Assembly (NCBI GenBank): GCA_900316645.1
Contig: ONDP01000027.1
Span: forward strand, 1 to 64,000
Reading direction: 5' to 3'
Length of the DNA stretch: 64,000 nucleotides
Source: an uncultured Prevotellaceae bacterium
GTDB taxonomy: Bacteria; Bacteroidota; Bacteroidia; Bacteroidales; Bacteroidaceae
The notes below the pieces were generated by a model. That model searched no databases and was not told the origin of the DNA. It saw only the letters and a list, made by a program, of their open reading frames with translations. The translations under genes and the position numbers were made by a program. The stretch's first letter is position 1. Each line of letters begins with the position of its first letter. Below are positions 34,240 to 45,472 of the stretch, in pieces.

Positions 34240-35399
34240 AATACGATTTTGACGAAATCATAGACAGGCGAGGCACCAGCTGTGTAAAATGGGATGAGGC
34301 TCCTGAAGGTGTCATTCCCATGTGGGTGGCTGATATGGACTTCAAGGCTGCTCCTGCCATCCTGGAGGCCATCCGCAAACGGGCAGAACACGGAGTGTTT
34401 GGATATACATTAGTGGAAGACGACTATTACGAAGCCATCATCTCATGGTTTCAGCGACGTCATGGGTGGACTATCCAGAAAGAAAGTATTCTTTATACCA
34501 CAGGAGTGATTCCTGCTATGTCGTGTGCCATCAAAGCACTGACGATGCCTGGTGAGAAGGTACTGATTCTGTCGCCTGACTACAATTGCTTCTTCACGTC
34601 TATTCGCAATAACGGCTGCGAAGTGGCAGAGAGTGTGTTGCGATTTAGTCGCAACAAAGATAACAGATTTGAGGTGAATTGGAATGATTTCGAAGAGAAG
34701 TGTGCCGATGATAAGACTACCGTCTTCCTACTTTGCAATCCACACAACCCCACTGGGCGCATTTGGACAAGGGAAGAACTGCAACGCATGGCTGAAATCT
34801 GCCATCGTCACCACGTCAGGATTATCTCTGATGAGATACATTGTGAACTGGTGATGCCTGGACACCGTTTTTGTCCGATGGCTACTGTCGACACCGATGC
34901 TATTATCCTCAATTCGCCTACCAAGTCGTTCAATATCGCAGGACTTCAGATAGCCAATATCATCTGCCCCAATGCAGAATGGCGCCGACGAATCGATAGG
35001 GCTATAAATATAAATGAGGTATGCGACGTTAATCCTTTCGGACCTGTTGCTTTGAAAGCCGCCTATAATGAAAGCGAGGAATGGATTGACGCACTCAACC
35101 AATACCTATGGGACAATTACTGCGCCTTGTGCGATTTCGTCGCACAAAACATGCCGCTATGGAAAGTAATGCCGCTGGAAGGCACCTATCTTGTATGGGT
35201 GGATGTCTCCCAGAGCTGCTATACCGTCAACACCTATTGTGACAGTTTGATGGAGAAGGCCAAGGTGTGGGTGAATCCTGGCACCATGTATGGCGAAGAG
35301 AGTGGCGAAGGCTATATCCGCATCAATATTGCCTGCCCACGGAGTCGCATGATGGAAGGTCTGGAACGCATCAAAGCTGTCACCATATATGATAAATAA
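34236..35399 (+). CDS. PatB/MalY-type PLP C-S lyase (aminotransferase class I/II), 387 aa
   Basis: Fold-type I PLP enzyme: MKYDFDEIIDRRGTSCVKWD and VIPMWVADMDFKAAP are the PatB/MalY start. CNPHNPTGRIW and ISDEIHCEL give PLP contacts, and SPTKSFNIAGLQ holds the Schiff-base Lys. Members cleave cystathionine or cysteine conjugates (beta-elimination). Length is normal. Cotranscribed with DUF3737 through an ATGA-type overlap. Whether it uses cystathionine in methionine synthesis or cysteine is not decidable. Confidence 0.88.
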   Translation: MKYDFDEIIDRRGTSCVKWDEAPEGVIPMWVADMDFKAAPAILEAIRKRAEHGVFGYTLVEDDYYEAIISWFQRRHGWTIQKESILYTTGVIPAMSCAIKALTMPGEKVLILSPDYNCFFTSIRNNGCEVAESVLRFSRNKDNRFEVNWNDFEEKCADDKTTVFLLCNPHNPTGRIWTREELQRMAEICHRHHVRIISDEIHCELVMPGHRFCPMATVDTDAIILNSPTKSFNIAGLQIANIICPNAEWRRRIDRAININEVCDVNPFGPVALKAAYNESEEWIDALNQYLWDNYCALCDFVAQNMPLWKVMPLEGTYLVWVDVSQSCYTVNTYCDSLMEKAKVWVNPGTMYGEESGEGYIRINIACPRSRMMEGLERIKAVTIYDK

Positions 35400-35403
35400 A
35401 ACA

Positions 35404-37848
35404 CTATAGCGCTGTCTTGACGATATAGGTATGACTTGGGGTTGTCTCCAAATCATATTCATATACGCTCGGTAACGAGGGAGACAGATTGTCGTGCAAT
35501 TCCTTAGAACGCAAGGGCGTCTTCACCTGAGCCGGAGCATACAACGCATTGGGACAGTTCCCCTTGGCTTTCTTCAAACCCTTTCCCTTCAAGGGAACAT
35601 AGGAGCGAAGGCGGAGCGTTCCTCCTATGGTAGATTGAACACTGGCTTCTTGCAACTTTCCGTCTTTCCACTCCATAGAGACTACGAAACCGCCACGGGC
35701 CCGTAATCCCTTTACCTCTCCATCCTTCCACACATCAGGAAGGGCAGGCAACAGATGGACAGCACCATCATGACTCTGCAACAACATTTCTGCAATACCT
35801 GCCGCACAGCCGAAATTGCCGTCTATCTGGAAGGGGGGATGAGCGTCAAAGAGATTGGGATAGGTTCGACCATCAGGATATTCCCTCATCTTACTGTCGT
35901 CGGGCAACAGGTGAAGCATATTGGATAGGATGCGGAATGCGTGGTTACCATCCAGCATTCGTGCCCAGAAATTCATCTTCCAACCCAGACTCCATCCCGT
36001 TGCCATATCACCACGCTGATTGAGTGTATTGCCAGCAGCAGCGAAGAGTTCCGGATGCTGGTAAGGTGATATCTGATTGGAGGGATAGAGACCATAGAGA
36101 TGCGAGATATGCCGATGCTCGTCTTTGGGGTCGTCGCCATCTTGTATCCACTCTTGTAACTGCCCATATCGACCTATCTGCATAGGCGGGAGCTGGGCAA
36201 TGGTCTTTTGCAGACGCTGCTTATACACCTCGTCCTTTATTCCCAGCACCTTCATAGCCTGAAGCGTATTCGACAGGACGTCGAAGACTATTTGGTTATC
36301 CATCGTTGATCCGGCAGTCACTGTAGTCTTCTTACCCATAGGACCATGTTCAGGGGAGACAGTTGGTACAGTCATCAGCCATCCATACTGAGGATGTACC
36401 TGCATATAGTCCATTAGGAAATCGGCAGCACCCTTCATGAGTTCATAATGCTGACGTAAGAACTGTTTATCGCCTGTAAACAAGTAATGTTGCCAGAGAT
36501 GTGTAGTCAGCCATGCTCCGCCTGTGGGGAACATGCCCCATGTGGTTCCATCAACAGGACCGGCTATGCGCCATAGGTCGGTATTGTGATGGGCCATCCA
36601 CCCCTTGCAGCCATACATCGTCTTTGCCGTCTCTGCACCAGTCTTACTGAGATCTCGGATCATGGAGAAAAGGGGTTGCTGGGTTTCTGCCAGATTACCC
36701 ACCAAGGCTGGCCAGTAGTTCATCTCTGCATTGATATTGATGGTGTATTTCGAATCCCAAGGTGCATAAAGCTTATCGTTCCAAACACCCTGCAGATTGG
36801 CAGGTTGACCACCTGGCTGGGAAGAAGATATCAACAGATAGCGACCATATTGGAACATCAGGCAAACCAATCCCATATCCTGATTCTCTGCAAAATGGGC
36901 TAAGCGCTCGTCAGTAGGCAGAGATGATGTAACTGAATTCCCTATTTGCAGACTGACGCGCTGATACTGGGCTTGGTATTTCCCAATATGTCGCTGAAGC
37001 AACTGCTGATCATCTTTTCCTTGCAAGGCACCTAATGTCTGCAAGTTCTTCATGGAAGGTTGCCCACTGATATCTTGATAGTTAACGAAATTCGTAGCAG
37101 CCGCTATATAGAGTGTTGCCTCGCGAGCCCCATCCACCATGATGTTGGTACCTGCATCTGTCAGCTTTCCATCGCTCTTCACCCGAACAACGCACTCTGC
37201 TTTCAATCCTGCAGGGATGCCTTCGTGCTCAGCACCTTCGACAATAGCCGTCAACTGGTGGTCTTTAACTCCACACTGCATCGGCAACTGACTGTCGAAA
37301 GCCAAAGAGAAATGCAGGACTGGTTGCGAAGCTTCCAGGCGTACTACTATCACACCATCTGCGAGAGAAGCAAAACAGGTGCGGCGGAAAGTAACACCAT
37401 TCCTGACGTATGAAACAGAAGCTGTCGCATTGTCTAAATTCAAATCGCGTCTATATTGGCTAACCGTTCCTAACGAGTCAAAGGTAAGTTTCAGACTTCC
37501 CATAGGCAGATAGCGCATACCATGAGGACCTTTGAAGAAATAACGATCTATCAATTGATGGGCCTCTTCTTCCTTGCCATCAAAAATCAACTGTCGCACT
37601 TCCTGCAGATGTGCCTTTGCCTCCGCACTGTTATTATGGTGGGGCGAACCCGACCAGAAGGTTTCCTCATTGAGTTGAATCTCTTCCGTATTGGTGCCGC
37701 CATAGACCATTGCCCCCATGTGGGAATTACCAATGGGAAGGGCTTCCAACCAATGGGCAGCAGGACGATTATACCATAGTGACGACTCCTGAGCCATCAC
37801 GTAATTGAACATTGTTGATAATAATAAAGTTAGCAGAATCTTCTTCAT
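35404..37848 (-). CDS. GH95 alpha-L-fucosidase family protein, 814 aa
   Basis: A signal peptide ([19 protein letters not shown]) is followed by the GH95 N-terminal beta-domain ([30 protein letters not shown]). The all-alpha catalytic domain includes [38 protein letters not shown] and [18 protein letters not shown]95 enzymes release alpha-1,2-L-fucose (some alpha-galactose) from host or plant glycans. Predicted periplasmic. A fucose/arabinose isomerase-family gene lies 6 kb away but in a separate unit. No SusC/SusD partners are seen in this window. Confidence 0.9.
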   Translation of the reverse strand: MKKILLTLLLSTMFNYVMAQESSLWYNRPAAHWLEALPIGNSHMGAMVYGGTNTEEIQLNEETFWSGSPHHNNSAEAKAHLQEVRQLIFDGKEEEAHQLIDRYFFKGPHGMRYLPMGSLKLTFDSLGTVSQYRRDLNLDNATASVSYVRNGVTFRRTCFASLADGVIVVRLEASQPVLHFSLAFDSQLPMQCGVKDHQLTAIVEGAEHEGIPAGLKAECVVRVKSDGKLTDAGTNIMVDGAREATLYIAAATNFVNYQDISGQPSMKNLQTLGALQGKDDQQLLQRHIGKYQAQYQRVSLQIGNSVTSSLPTDERLAHFAENQDMGLVCLMFQYGRYLLISSSQPGGQPANLQGVWNDKLYAPWDSKYTININAEMNYWPALVGNLAETQQPLFSMIRDLSKTGAETAKTMYGCKGWMAHHNTDLWRIAGPVDGTTWGMFPTGGAWLTTHLWQHYLFTGDKQFLRQHYELMKGAADFLMDYMQVHPQYGWLMTVPTVSPEHGPMGKKTTVTAGSTMDNQIVFDVLSNTLQAMKVLGIKDEVYKQRLQKTIAQLPPMQIGRYGQLQEWIQDGDDPKDEHRHISHLYGLYPSNQISPYQHPELFAAAGNTLNQRGDMATGWSLGWKMNFWARMLDGNHAFRILSNMLHLLPDDSKMREYPDGRTYPNLFDAHPPFQIDGNFGCAAGIAEMLLQSHDGAVHLLPALPDVWKDGEVKGLRARGGFVVSMEWKDGKLQEASVQSTIGGTLRLRSYVPLKGKGLKKAKGNCPNALYAPAQVKTPLRSKELHDNLSPSLPSVYEYDLETTPSHTYIVKTAL

Positions 37849-37853
37849 AAATA

Positions 37854-39431
37854 TTATTGACTAATGAGTTCCAATGCTCGTTTCACTACATCGTTCGTTT
37901 CGTTCATCACAGCAAAATACTGACTCATTTCCCATATATCTCGCGCCACCAAAGCCTTAAGCTGCATACGGAGATATGGCAGTGTCTGCTGAAGTTCCTC
38001 ATTGTCCTTTGGCTTGATGTTCTGTTTCTCTGCCTCAGCAAAGATGGCATCCGTAACGGACTGCGGAATCTCGAATTCTTGTTTAAAACGTGCAAAGGAG
38101 GGATATTGTTTCTTTAACTGTTTCCGATTCTTGTCCACATAATGCAAGCTGGCATTGATGATAAACGAACGCGCTGACAGTTCACGATGGAACCGGGTGT
38201 ACTTCGTAGTATCCAACGGAACGTAATAGTCGGGCATGATACCGCCTCCGCCATAAACCACCCGACGCTCTTTCAGCGTATAGTATTTCAGCGAGTCAAC
38301 AAAATGAATGCTGTCTTCGTGCATCAACTCACCACTCTTCAAGCGATTCACTACATCCATCGCATAGTCGGCTTTCTTGCCTTTCACGTATGGTTTCTGA
38401 ATGCAGCGGCCTGAGGGGGTATAATAGTGAGCAACGGTCAGGCGAATCATCGAACCGTCAGGCAGGTCGATAGGGCGCTGTACCAAGCCTTTGCCATAAG
38501 AGCGACGCCCAACGACGAAACCTCTGTCGTGATCCTGGATAGCGCCAGTGACGATTTCGGCTGCCGAGGCAGAATAGCTGTCTATCAACACAACCACCTT
38601 ACCCTTCTCGAAGAGTCCGCCTCCCTGTGCATGATAGTCGTTACGGGGGACACGTCGCCCCTGGGTATATACTATCAGATCGTTCTTGCTCAGGAATTCA
38701 TTGGCAATGGCAACGGCAGCATGCAGATAGCCACCGCCATTCTCCTGCAGGTCAAGGATAAGCGACTGCATCCCCTCGCCTGTCAGTTTCATCAGACTCT
38801 GACAGAACTCGTCGTGTGTCTGGGCTCCGAAACTACCAATACGGATATAACCGATGCCTGGACGAATCATATAAGCTGCATCAACAGACTTCACTGGAAT
38901 CTTATCACGGGTAATGACGAAACGGAGCGTATCGGCTATGCCTCGTCTGACAACACCCAAGCGAACCTTCGTACCCTTAGGACCACGCAAACGACGCATA
39001 ATCTCCTCTTTCGACATAGAGACGCCAGCTATTGCCGTATCATTCACATTGACGATACGGTCGCCTGCTATAATGCCCTGTTTCTCCGAAGGTCCCCCTA
39101 CTACCGGCTGTATCACCAAGAGGGTATCCTCCACCATATTAAACTGCACGCCGATACCCTCGAAGTTACCTTGCAGGGGTTCATTAGCCTCCTTCACCTC
39201 CTTCGCCGTCATGTAACTGCTATGGGGGTCCAACTTTTCTATCATGCCTCGGATGCCATCCTCCACCAGTTTCTGTTCATCAACACTGTCCACATAGATA
39301 TTGGAGATAGCCATCTCGGCAATTTGCAATTTACGCAAAGGGGAGTCGTTGCCCATGTTGATGCGAACCTGCGCCTGGATGGTGAGGGGGAGTAGCAATA
39401 GAATGGCTACACACAGTATGGCTTTTTTAAT
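37854..39431 (-). CDS. S41-family carboxyl-terminal processing protease, 525 aa
   Basis: Signal peptide ([21 protein letters not shown]), N-terminal helical part, PDZ domain ([32 protein letters not shown]) and the S41 catalytic core. The nucleophile is in [20 protein letters not shown] (Ser) and the Lys in [12 protein letters not shown]. CtpA/Prc-like proteases trim or degrade periplasmic proteins. The frame extends to 39479 inside parE, but the ATG at 39431 begins the signal peptide and overlaps the parE stop by a few bases. The two are therefore coupled. Confidence 0.9.
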   Translation of the reverse strand: MKKAILCVAILLLLPLTIQAQVRINMGNDSPLRKLQIAEMAISNIYVDSVDEQKLVEDGIRGMIEKLDPHSSYMTAKEVKEANEPLQGNFEGIGVQFNMVEDTLLVIQPVVGGPSEKQGIIAGDRIVNVNDTAIAGVSMSKEEIMRRLRGPKGTKVRLGVVRRGIADTLRFVITRDKIPVKSVDAAYMIRPGIGYIRIGSFGAQTHDEFCQSLMKLTGEGMQSLILDLQENGGGYLHAAVAIANEFLSKNDLIVYTQGRRVPRNDYHAQGGGLFEKGKVVVLIDSYSASAAEIVTGAIQDHDRGFVVGRRSYGKGLVQRPIDLPDGSMIRLTVAHYYTPSGRCIQKPYVKGKKADYAMDVVNRLKSGELMHEDSIHFVDSLKYYTLKERRVVYGGGGIMPDYYVPLDTTKYTRFHRELSARSFIINASLHYVDKNRKQLKKQYPSFARFKQEFEIPQSVTDAIFAEAEKQNIKPKDNEELQQTLPYLRMQLKALVARDIWEMSQYFAVMNETNDVVKRALELISQ

Positions 39432-41361
39432 CATAGTATTCTTCTTCTGGACGGTCTTCCTCAATGACGAGGTTATCAATAATGAATTTCTGACGCTCTA
39501 TCGTATTGTCGCCCATATAGTAGGCCAGCAGTTTCTGCACTTCATCGTTCTTATGAAGGGTGACCTGCTCAAGGCGGATGTCTGGTCCGATGAATCCAGC
39601 AAACTCCTCTGGGGATATTTCGCCAAGACCCTTAAAGCGTGTTATCTCGGGGTCGGGTCCCAAGTCTTGGATAGCCTTCTGACGCTCTTCGTCGCTATAG
39701 CAATAACGTGTGACGAAATCACCCTTTTTGCCATCCTCGCGCATCTCCTTCTTACGAATCTTGGTGCGACGGTTACGGACGCGGAACAATGGGGTCTGCA
39801 ACACATAGACGTGACCTTTCTTGATCAGTTCGGGGAAGAATTTCAGGAAGAAAGAGATGAGCAACAGACGGATGTGCATACCATCGACATCGGCATCGGT
39901 AGCCACTATCACCTTATTATATCTAAGGGTGTCGAGTCCTTCCTCGATATCCAATGCTGCCTGCAGCAGATTGAACTCCTCGTTTTCATAAACCACCTTC
40001 TTGGTAAACTTAAAGGTGTTGAGGGGTTTGCCTCGCAGCGAGAATACAGCCTGAGTATTCACGTCGCGACTCTTGGTGATACTTCCGCTGGCTGAGTCGC
40101 CCTCAGTGATAAAGATGCACGACTCTTCCTTGCGATCGTTTTTTGCATCACTAAAATGGATGCGACAGTCGCGCAACTTTCGATTGTGCAGATTGGCCTT
40201 CTTGGCACGTTCACGGGCTTTCTTCGTGACACCAGCCATTTCCTTGCGCTCGCGTTCACTCTCCTTGATTTTATTCTCAATGACTTCTGCAACGTCCTGA
40301 TGGATATGCAAGTAGTTGTCAACCTCCTGTTTGATGAAGTCGCCAACATATTTGTTGATACTGACGCCATTGGGCGACATCGTGGTGGAGCCCAGTTTTA
40401 TCTTTGTCTGACTTTCGAAGATGGGTTCTTCGACATTGATGGAGATGGCTGCCACGATACCGGTTCGGATATCACCATACTCGTATTTGTTGAAAAAATC
40501 CTTGATGGTACGGGCTATATGCTCCTTGAAGGCACTCTGATGCGTTCCACCCTGTGTGGTGTGCTGTCCGTTGACAAACGAGTAATACTCCTCGCCATAC
40601 TGGTTGGCATGGGTGAAGGCAATCTCGATATCGTCACCCTGCAGATGGATGATGGGATAGAGCGCATCATTGGTCATACGGTCCTTGAGCAAATCCTCCA
40701 ATCCGTGACGCGACAGGATGCGCCTGCCATTATACATGATGGTGAGCCCTATATTTAAATAGGTGTAGTTGCGAAGCATGTTCTCAACTATCTCGTCGTG
40801 GAACTGATAGTTCTGAAACTTAGTGTTATCGGGCTCGAAGTAGATATAAGTACCATTCTCGTCCTGCGTGGGTTCTGTCACATCGCTGACGAGTTCGCCA
40901 CATTCAAAGATCGCCTTGCGCACCTTTCCGTCACGATAGCTATGCACCTCGAAATGACTGCTCAGTGCATTGACGGCCTTGACACCGACACCGTTCAGTC
41001 CGATAGACTTCTTGAATGCTTTCGAGTCGAACTTACCACTGGTATTGAGAATACTTACCGACTCGATGAGTTTGCCCTGAGGGATACCTCGGCCATAGTC
41101 GCGAACGGAGATACGCAGATTGTCTTCCACATTCACCTCGATACGTTCGCCAGCCTTCATCTTAAACTCATCGATAGAGTTGTCGAACACTTCTTTCAGC
41201 AGCACGTAGATACCATCCTCAGCCGAGGAACCGTCGCCGAGTCGGCCAATATACATACCAGGGCGCAGACGGATATGCTGCAAACCTGTCAGGGTTTGTA
41301 TATTACCCTCGTCATATTCTACAGCACTGTTCTCTTCAATGATATTCTTCTCTTCACTCAT
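39427..41361 (-). CDS. parE: DNA topoisomerase IV subunit B (GyrB/ParE family)
   Basis: GHKL ATPase N-terminus ([49 protein letters not shown]), transducer domain and TOPRIM domain ([32 protein letters not shown]). The chain ends after the TOPRIM/C-terminal MENITERQKFII-like segment ([14 protein letters not shown]), as ParE does. At 644 aa it is the usual Bacteroidetes ParE length and shorter than many GyrB. It decatenates chromosomes with ParC, which is not in the window. Coupled to the S41 protease gene downstream and 8 bp after an acyltransferase gene upstream. Confidence 0.9.
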   Translation of the reverse strand: MSEEKNIIEENSAVEYDEGNIQTLTGLQHIRLRPGMYIGRLGDGSSAEDGIYVLLKEVFDNSIDEFKMKAGERIEVNVEDNLRISVRDYGRGIPQGKLIESVSILNTSGKFDSKAFKKSIGLNGVGVKAVNALSSHFEVHSYRDGKVRKAIFECGELVSDVTEPTQDENGTYIYFEPDNTKFQNYQFHDEIVENMLRNYTYLNIGLTIMYNGRRILSRHGLEDLLKDRMTNDALYPIIHLQGDDIEIAFTHANQYGEEYYSFVNGQHTTQGGTHQSAFKEHIARTIKDFFNKYEYGDIRTGIVAAISINVEEPIFESQTKIKLGSTTMSPNGVSINKYVGDFIKQEVDNYLHIHQDVAEVIENKIKESERERKEMAGVTKKARERAKKANLHNRKLRDCRIHFSDAKNDRKEESCIFITEGDSASGSITKSRDVNTQAVFSLRGKPLNTFKFTKKVVYENEEFNLLQAALDIEEGLDTLRYNKVIVATDADVDGMHIRLLLISFFLKFFPELIKKGHVYVLQTPLFRVRNRRTKIRKKEMREDGKKGDFVTRYCYSDEERQKAIQDLGPDPEITRFKGLGEISPEEFAGFIGPDIRLEQVTLHKNDEVQKLLAYYMGDNTIERQKFIIDNLVIEEDRPEEEYYD

Positions 41362-41369
41362 ATCTTGCT

Positions 41370-42524
41370 TTATATACTTTTCTTATAACAACGGCGACGC
41401 TTGTGCTGCTCATGCTCCAGATACTGCCATTGCGACTGCACGTTCTCGTTGGTTTCCATCTCGACATTGGTCTCACCCCACTTGAAGCCATACTTCTGGT
41501 AACGGGGGATGAGGTCGTAGAACAGCAGAGCATTGGCACCTTTCTTCTGGTATTCGGGCAGGAAACCGATGAGCAACAAGTCGAGGCACTCTGCCTGATG
41601 GAACTTCATCGCCTTCAGACAATGCCACCAACCGAAAGGCCACAGGCGCCCGTTCTTGCATTTCTGCAGGGCGCGTGTCATATTGGTAATGCTGATGCCT
41701 ACACCGATGATGTCGTGATTAGGGGTGTTCCTGTCTTCTATCAGACAGATCATTTCCGTGTCGAGCATGGGGAAATACATCCGCAGGTACTCGTCTATCT
41801 GTCCTTCTGTCATTTCAGAGAAGCCATAGATGTTCTGATACGACTTATTGATGACGTCAAGCACTTTGCGTCCTATCTGTTCCTTGCCGAAAATCTGACT
41901 GCGCTTAGGATGAACAGGATGCAGGTTGTAGCGCTTCATCACCATCTGGGCTATCTTCTGGTATTTCTCGGGCATACCGTCCTTAGGCACGATGAGTTTG
42001 TATTCCACATAGTCATTGTCCTTGGTAAAGCCGCCCAGCTGCTCCATGTGGCGAGGATAATAGTCGTAGTTATAGATGGTGGACATGGTGCCCAACTGGT
42101 CAAATCCCTCTATGAGCATACCTTCTGGGTCAAGATCGGTAAAGCCCAGCGGTCCCACCATCTGGGTCATCCCCTTAGAGCGTCCCCACTCTTCCACAGC
42201 ATTGAACAGGGCATGCGACACTTCCATATCGTCGATGAAGTCAACCCATCCGAAACGTACACTCTTCGTGTTCCAACGCTCATTGGCACGACGATTGATG
42301 ATGCCAGCAATACGTCCTACCACCTTGCCGTCGCGATAAGCCAGGAAATAGTCGGCCTCGCAAAACTCAAAGGCGGCATTCTTGTCCTTGCTCAACGTAT
42401 GCACCTCGTCCGAATGCAGATTCGGAGCATCGTAGGGGTTATCGCGATATAAGTCGTAGTGGAACTGGATGAAGGCTTCCAGACTTTTCTTGTCAGCGAC
42501 TTTCCGTATCTCAACTGATGACAT
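41370..42524 (-). CDS. GNAT-like acyltransferase (YghO-like), 384 aa
   Basis: A large two-part GNAT-fold protein. Signature stretches are [49 protein letters not shown] and a final [10 protein letters not shown]-like segment ([18 protein letters not shown]). It resembles the conserved YghO/N-acetyltransferase-like family that is often annotated without known substrate. Soluble. First gene of the minus-strand unit that continues into parE and the S41 protease with 8-bp and overlapping junctions. No function can be given beyond acyl transfer. Confidence 0.8.
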   Translation of the reverse strand: MSSVEIRKVADKKSLEAFIQFHYDLYRDNPYDAPNLHSDEVHTLSKDKNAAFEFCEADYFLAYRDGKVVGRIAGIINRRANERWNTKSVRFGWVDFIDDMEVSHALFNAVEEWGRSKGMTQMVGPLGFTDLDPEGMLIEGFDQLGTMSTIYNYDYYPRHMEQLGGFTKDNDYVEYKLIVPKDGMPEKYQKIAQMVMKRYNLHPVHPKRSQIFGKEQIGRKVLDVINKSYQNIYGFSEMTEGQIDEYLRMYFPMLDTEMICLIEDRNTPNHDIIGVGISITNMTRALQKCKNGRLWPFGWWHCLKAMKFHQAECLDLLLIGFLPEYQKKGANALLFYDLIPRYQKYGFKWGETNVEMETNENVQSQWQYLEHEQHKRRRCYKKSI

Positions 42525-42589
42525 TGTTTCTCTTCCTAATGATTATACTTCTTGCAAAGATACGAAAAATCGGAGAAATTCCCAAGAAT

Positions 42590-43807
42590 TTAACCTATTT
42601 TACGGCAAATAAACAACTGATGAGCGCCATTCGACAATGTTGTTCCGAAAATGAACACGCTACCTCCGTCTTTTAACTTCAGTTTCTTGCGTAGCATTTC
42701 TGCTGTCAGAGGGAAGTTGCGAACGGCTATATTGGCATGGGTGATATCCTTCAGGGCCTCCTTCAGTTCACGCTTGTTCATCGAACTCGTGGCCTCTATG
42801 AGGAAACGACGACCTGGGAAATCCGGCACATCTTGGTGGGCAATGAATAAATGGGAATTGACTGACAACTGCTGGATGCCAAACGCTTCTCCCACCTCAC
42901 GGAAGCAACCTGCCTTCATGATGCTGGCATTCGGCTCGAAGAGACAGGGCGAAGAAATTGTTCCCACCCTGGGACTGAAACATTCCCACCCTGGGACTGA
43001 AACATTCCCACCCTGGGACTGAATCGTCCCCTCCCCGGGAACGTATTGAAAAGTGGCACCATCGTTTACGCAAAACAGGCGCAAAGGTTGGGTTTCTTCG
43101 GGGGCAATCACCAGCAGCAGTTCTTTGCACTCATTGTCAACACTGACAATATGCACTTCACTGATACCTTCCAAATCGCCAACAGCCTTGCGCCAATCAA
43201 GCATTGGCGACAGTTTGAGGATAATACGACGGGCTTTCTCGCGCAAGAGGGGCAACAGCTCTATGACATTGGGTGTGCAATCCTCCATACCATACGTCCT
43301 ACCTCCATGCTGGTCTCTGCGTGCCGGATCGAGAAATACTATATCAACAGGCTGCATTTCCTTCAGGTAGTCTTCTGCCTCAGCACACACCACCTCGGCT
43401 TCCAACCCAAGGCACTGGAAGTTATGGCGCGCCAATTCACACAAGTCGGGATTGCGCTCTACATACACCCGCTTGCCGAACGGACGGGACATCAACGAGA
43501 AATCAACCCCGAACCCTCCTGTCAAATCGACAAAAGATGTGAGTGGGGAGTTGAGCGTCGCAAGGTTTTCTTTGTATCGTGCCGTCTGTTCTGACGAGCA
43601 CTGTTCCATATTCAGATGAGGCGGATAGACAATGCCCTCCGTCTCAGCCCACGAAGGCAACTTCCTGCGAGCCGTCTGCCATCCGGCTATCTGCTGTAGG
43701 GCCATAGGCATATCGACATCCGCCAACCGGGCTCCTCCCTTCAGAGCCAGCTGACGCACGTCGTCCATGCGGTGTTCACGGATAAACTGCTTTGTTGCCT
43801 CGTTCAT
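42590..43807 (-). CDS. THUMP-like class I SAM-dependent methyltransferase, 405 aa
   Basis: MNEATKQFIREHRMDDVRQL start, SAM-binding motif I FVDLTGGFGVDFSL (about residue 95), acidic loop VYVERNPDLCE, catalytic-type DPARRDQHGGRTY and a C-terminal THUMP-like domain ending in FGTTLSNGAHQLFICRK. Related to RNA methyltransferases, substrate unknown. A 66-bp insert of three palindromic 22-bp units (42961-43026) encodes about 22 extra residues near residue 270. The insert keeps the frame. The frame can extend to 43846, but that part is the terminator of the preceding gene, so 43807 is the start. The poly-U of that terminator ends at the ATG. Confidence 0.82.
   Translation of the reverse strand: MNEATKQFIREHRMDDVRQLALKGGARLADVDMPMALQQIAGWQTARRKLPSWAETEGIVYPPHLNMEQCSSEQTARYKENLATLNSPLTSFVDLTGGFGVDFSLMSRPFGKRVYVERNPDLCELARHNFQCLGLEAEVVCAEAEDYLKEMQPVDIVFLDPARRDQHGGRTYGMEDCTPNVIELLPLLREKARRIILKLSPMLDWRKAVGDLEGISEVHIVSVDNECKELLLVIAPEETQPLRLFCVNDGATFQYVPGEGTIQSQGGNVSVPGWECFSPRVGTISSPCLFEPNASIMKAGCFREVGEAFGIQQLSVNSHLFIAHQDVPDFPGRRFLIEATSSMNKRELKEALKDITHANIAVRNFPLTAEMLRKKLKLKDGGSVFIFGTTLSNGAHQLFICRKIG
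42961..43026. repeat. three 22-bp palindromic units inside the methyltransferase gene
   Basis: Units at 42961, 42983 and 43005, core TTCCCACCCTGGGAC with TCCCA/TGGGA arms. The first two are identical and the third differs at the end. The array is 66 bp and in frame. The same core is found at 17397-17440. Confidence 0.9.
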
Positions 43808-43847
43808 AAAAAAAACGGTGACCCAGAGGTTGTCCCCCTGAGTCACC
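43808..43847 (-). terminator. Rho-independent terminator of the isomerase-family gene
   Basis: Minus strand GGTGAC-t-CAG-g-GG ... CC-t-CTG-g-GTCACC followed by eight T residues. The next gene's ATG (43807) begins directly at the end of the T run. Confidence 0.9.
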
Positions 43848-43863
43848 TATTTCAAATAGATTC

Positions 43864-45330
43864 TTATGCGAATGGATTCTCTGTGGGATAGAAGTCACCC
43901 TTCGGGAAGTTGTAGTCAATCTCGTCAACGGGGATACCCATGTACTTGAGAACCTCCCAGAGATACTTACCCTGATGGCCGAACATAACGGCGCAGTGAC
44001 GATAGAAGCGGCTCATGTTCTTGACACCGAAGATACCAATAGAACCGAATGAGCGTGTAGCTACTGGGATAACCTCACCCTGTGCAATGTATGCGCGGAG
44101 CTTGGTGTCGGCAGTTGACTGCAGACGATAAACAGTAGCCAGACCTGGCTGGATGTCACCCTCCAGAGTACCGTTGGTAACCTCAACAGGCAGTGCGCGA
44201 GCCATAATGCGCTGGAAGCACATCTGACAGTTGCAAACCTTAGAAGAAGCAGTGTTACCACAGTGGAAGCCCATGAAGATTTCCTTGTCGGTGTAAGTGT
44301 CGCAAGCGAACTTCTTACCCTTGATGCTCTCTTCGTACATATCGTTAGGAACGGTATTGTTGATGTCGAGCAGGGTAACGGCATCCTGGCTGATGCAGGT
44401 TCCGATGTACTCTGACAGCGCACCATAGATATCAACCTCGCAAGCTACGGGGATGCCACGACCCGTCAGACGGCTGTTCACGTAGCAAGGAACGAAGCCG
44501 AACATGGTCTGGAAGGCAGGCCAGCACTTGTTAGCCATAGCCACGAACTGACGAGAACCTTTGTGAGCCTCGATCCAGTCGGTGAGCGTCAACTCATACT
44601 GTGCCAACTTAGGCAACACCTGAGGAATCTTGTTACCATGACCCAGTTCAGCAGCCATATCCTTCACAACAGCGTCAATGCGTGGATCGTTAGCGTGCTT
44701 CTGGAAAGCCTCGAGCAGGTCGAGCTCTGAGTTCTCCTCAATCTCAACATCGAGATCATAGAGCGCACGGATAGGAGCGTTACAAGCCAGGAAGTTGTTA
44801 GGACGAGGACCGAAGCTGATAATCTTCAGGTTCTGCAGACCTACGATAGCACGGGCGATAGGCAGGAACTCGTGAATCATCTCTGCGCACTGACCAGCGT
44901 CGCCAACGGGCTCCTCTGGAATGTAGGCGCGTGTCTTGCGCAGGCTCAGAGCCTGGCTGGCATTCAGCATACCGCAGTATGCGTCACCACGACCATCAAT
45001 CAGGTTGTCCTGAGTCTCTTCAGCAGCGGCACAGAACATAGTTGGACCCTGGAACCAGTCAGCAATCATGGTCTCAGAAATCTCTGGACCGAAGTTGCCC
45101 AGATAAACGCACATGGCGTTACATCCAGCCTTTTTCACGTCCTCAAGAGCCTGCTGAGCGTGAATCTCACTCTCAACAATACAGATAGGACACTCGTAGA
45201 TGCCTTCTTTTCCAAATTTTTTCTCATACTCAGCTACTACAGCCTTACGACGGTTAACAGCTAATGACTCAGGGAAACAGTCGCGAGATACGGCGACGAT
45301 TCCAATCTTAATTTCAGGTACATTTTTCAT
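43864..45330 (-). CDS. L-fucose/L-arabinose isomerase-family protein, 488 aa
   Basis: Matches the fucose/arabinose isomerase fold: an N-terminal domain (IKIGIVAVSRDCFPESLAV), a central VYLGNFGPEISETMIADW and AYCGMLNASQAL. A C-terminal domain holds CEVDIYGALSEYIG (metal-binding Glu/Asp) and MGFHCGNTASSKVCNC. Known members interconvert L-fucose or L-arabinose with ketoses, but divergent ones lack proven activity. The Cys-rich HCGNT...CNCQMC patch is unusual and might bind metal. Soluble, monocistronic with its own promoter and terminator. The GH95 fucosidase at 35404 makes fucose use plausible; the two are not in one operon. Confidence 0.8.
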   Translation of the reverse strand: MKNVPEIKIGIVAVSRDCFPESLAVNRRKAVVAEYEKKFGKEGIYECPICIVESEIHAQQALEDVKKAGCNAMCVYLGNFGPEISETMIADWFQGPTMFCAAAEETQDNLIDGRGDAYCGMLNASQALSLRKTRAYIPEEPVGDAGQCAEMIHEFLPIARAIVGLQNLKIISFGPRPNNFLACNAPIRALYDLDVEIEENSELDLLEAFQKHANDPRIDAVVKDMAAELGHGNKIPQVLPKLAQYELTLTDWIEAHKGSRQFVAMANKCWPAFQTMFGFVPCYVNSRLTGRGIPVACEVDIYGALSEYIGTCISQDAVTLLDINNTVPNDMYEESIKGKKFACDTYTDKEIFMGFHCGNTASSKVCNCQMCFQRIMARALPVEVTNGTLEGDIQPGLATVYRLQSTADTKLRAYIAQGEVIPVATRSFGSIGIFGVKNMSRFYRHCAVMFGHQGKYLWEVLKYMGIPVDEIDYNFPKGDFYPTENPFA

Positions 45331-45377
45331 TTTAAGAATAGCGTTTAATAAAGTAATGTTTAGTCTACTTATGGCTG

Positions 45378-45466
45378 CAAAGATACAAAGAAGTTTGTAA
45401 ATAACTCAAAGTTTTCCTGCTTTTTTTCTCGTTTGATTGTTGGTTTCACTTTTTTTAGTATCTTTG
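45378..45466. promoter_or_regulatory. divergent promoters
   Basis: Minus-strand -7 TATCTTTG at 45378-45385 for the isomerase-family gene; plus-strand TATCTTTG at 45459-45466 for the hemolysin III gene at 45473. The plus-strand box lies only 7 bp before the ATG, so that transcript is nearly leaderless, and a longer frame from 45437 is excluded. Confidence 0.7.
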
Positions 45467-45472
45467 CACCCA

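Noticed and set aside
38427-39395. 322-codon plus-strand frame opposite the S41 protease
   Set aside because: The protease strand has an intact signal peptide, PDZ and catalytic motifs; this frame is its shadow.
41403-42452. 349-codon plus-strand frame opposite the GNAT-like gene
   Set aside because: The opposite strand has a clear conserved protein with its own context. This one has no known motif.
42961-43026. Possible CRISPR or phage attachment array
   Set aside because: The units touch each other and lie in frame in a conserved gene; no spacers or integrase.
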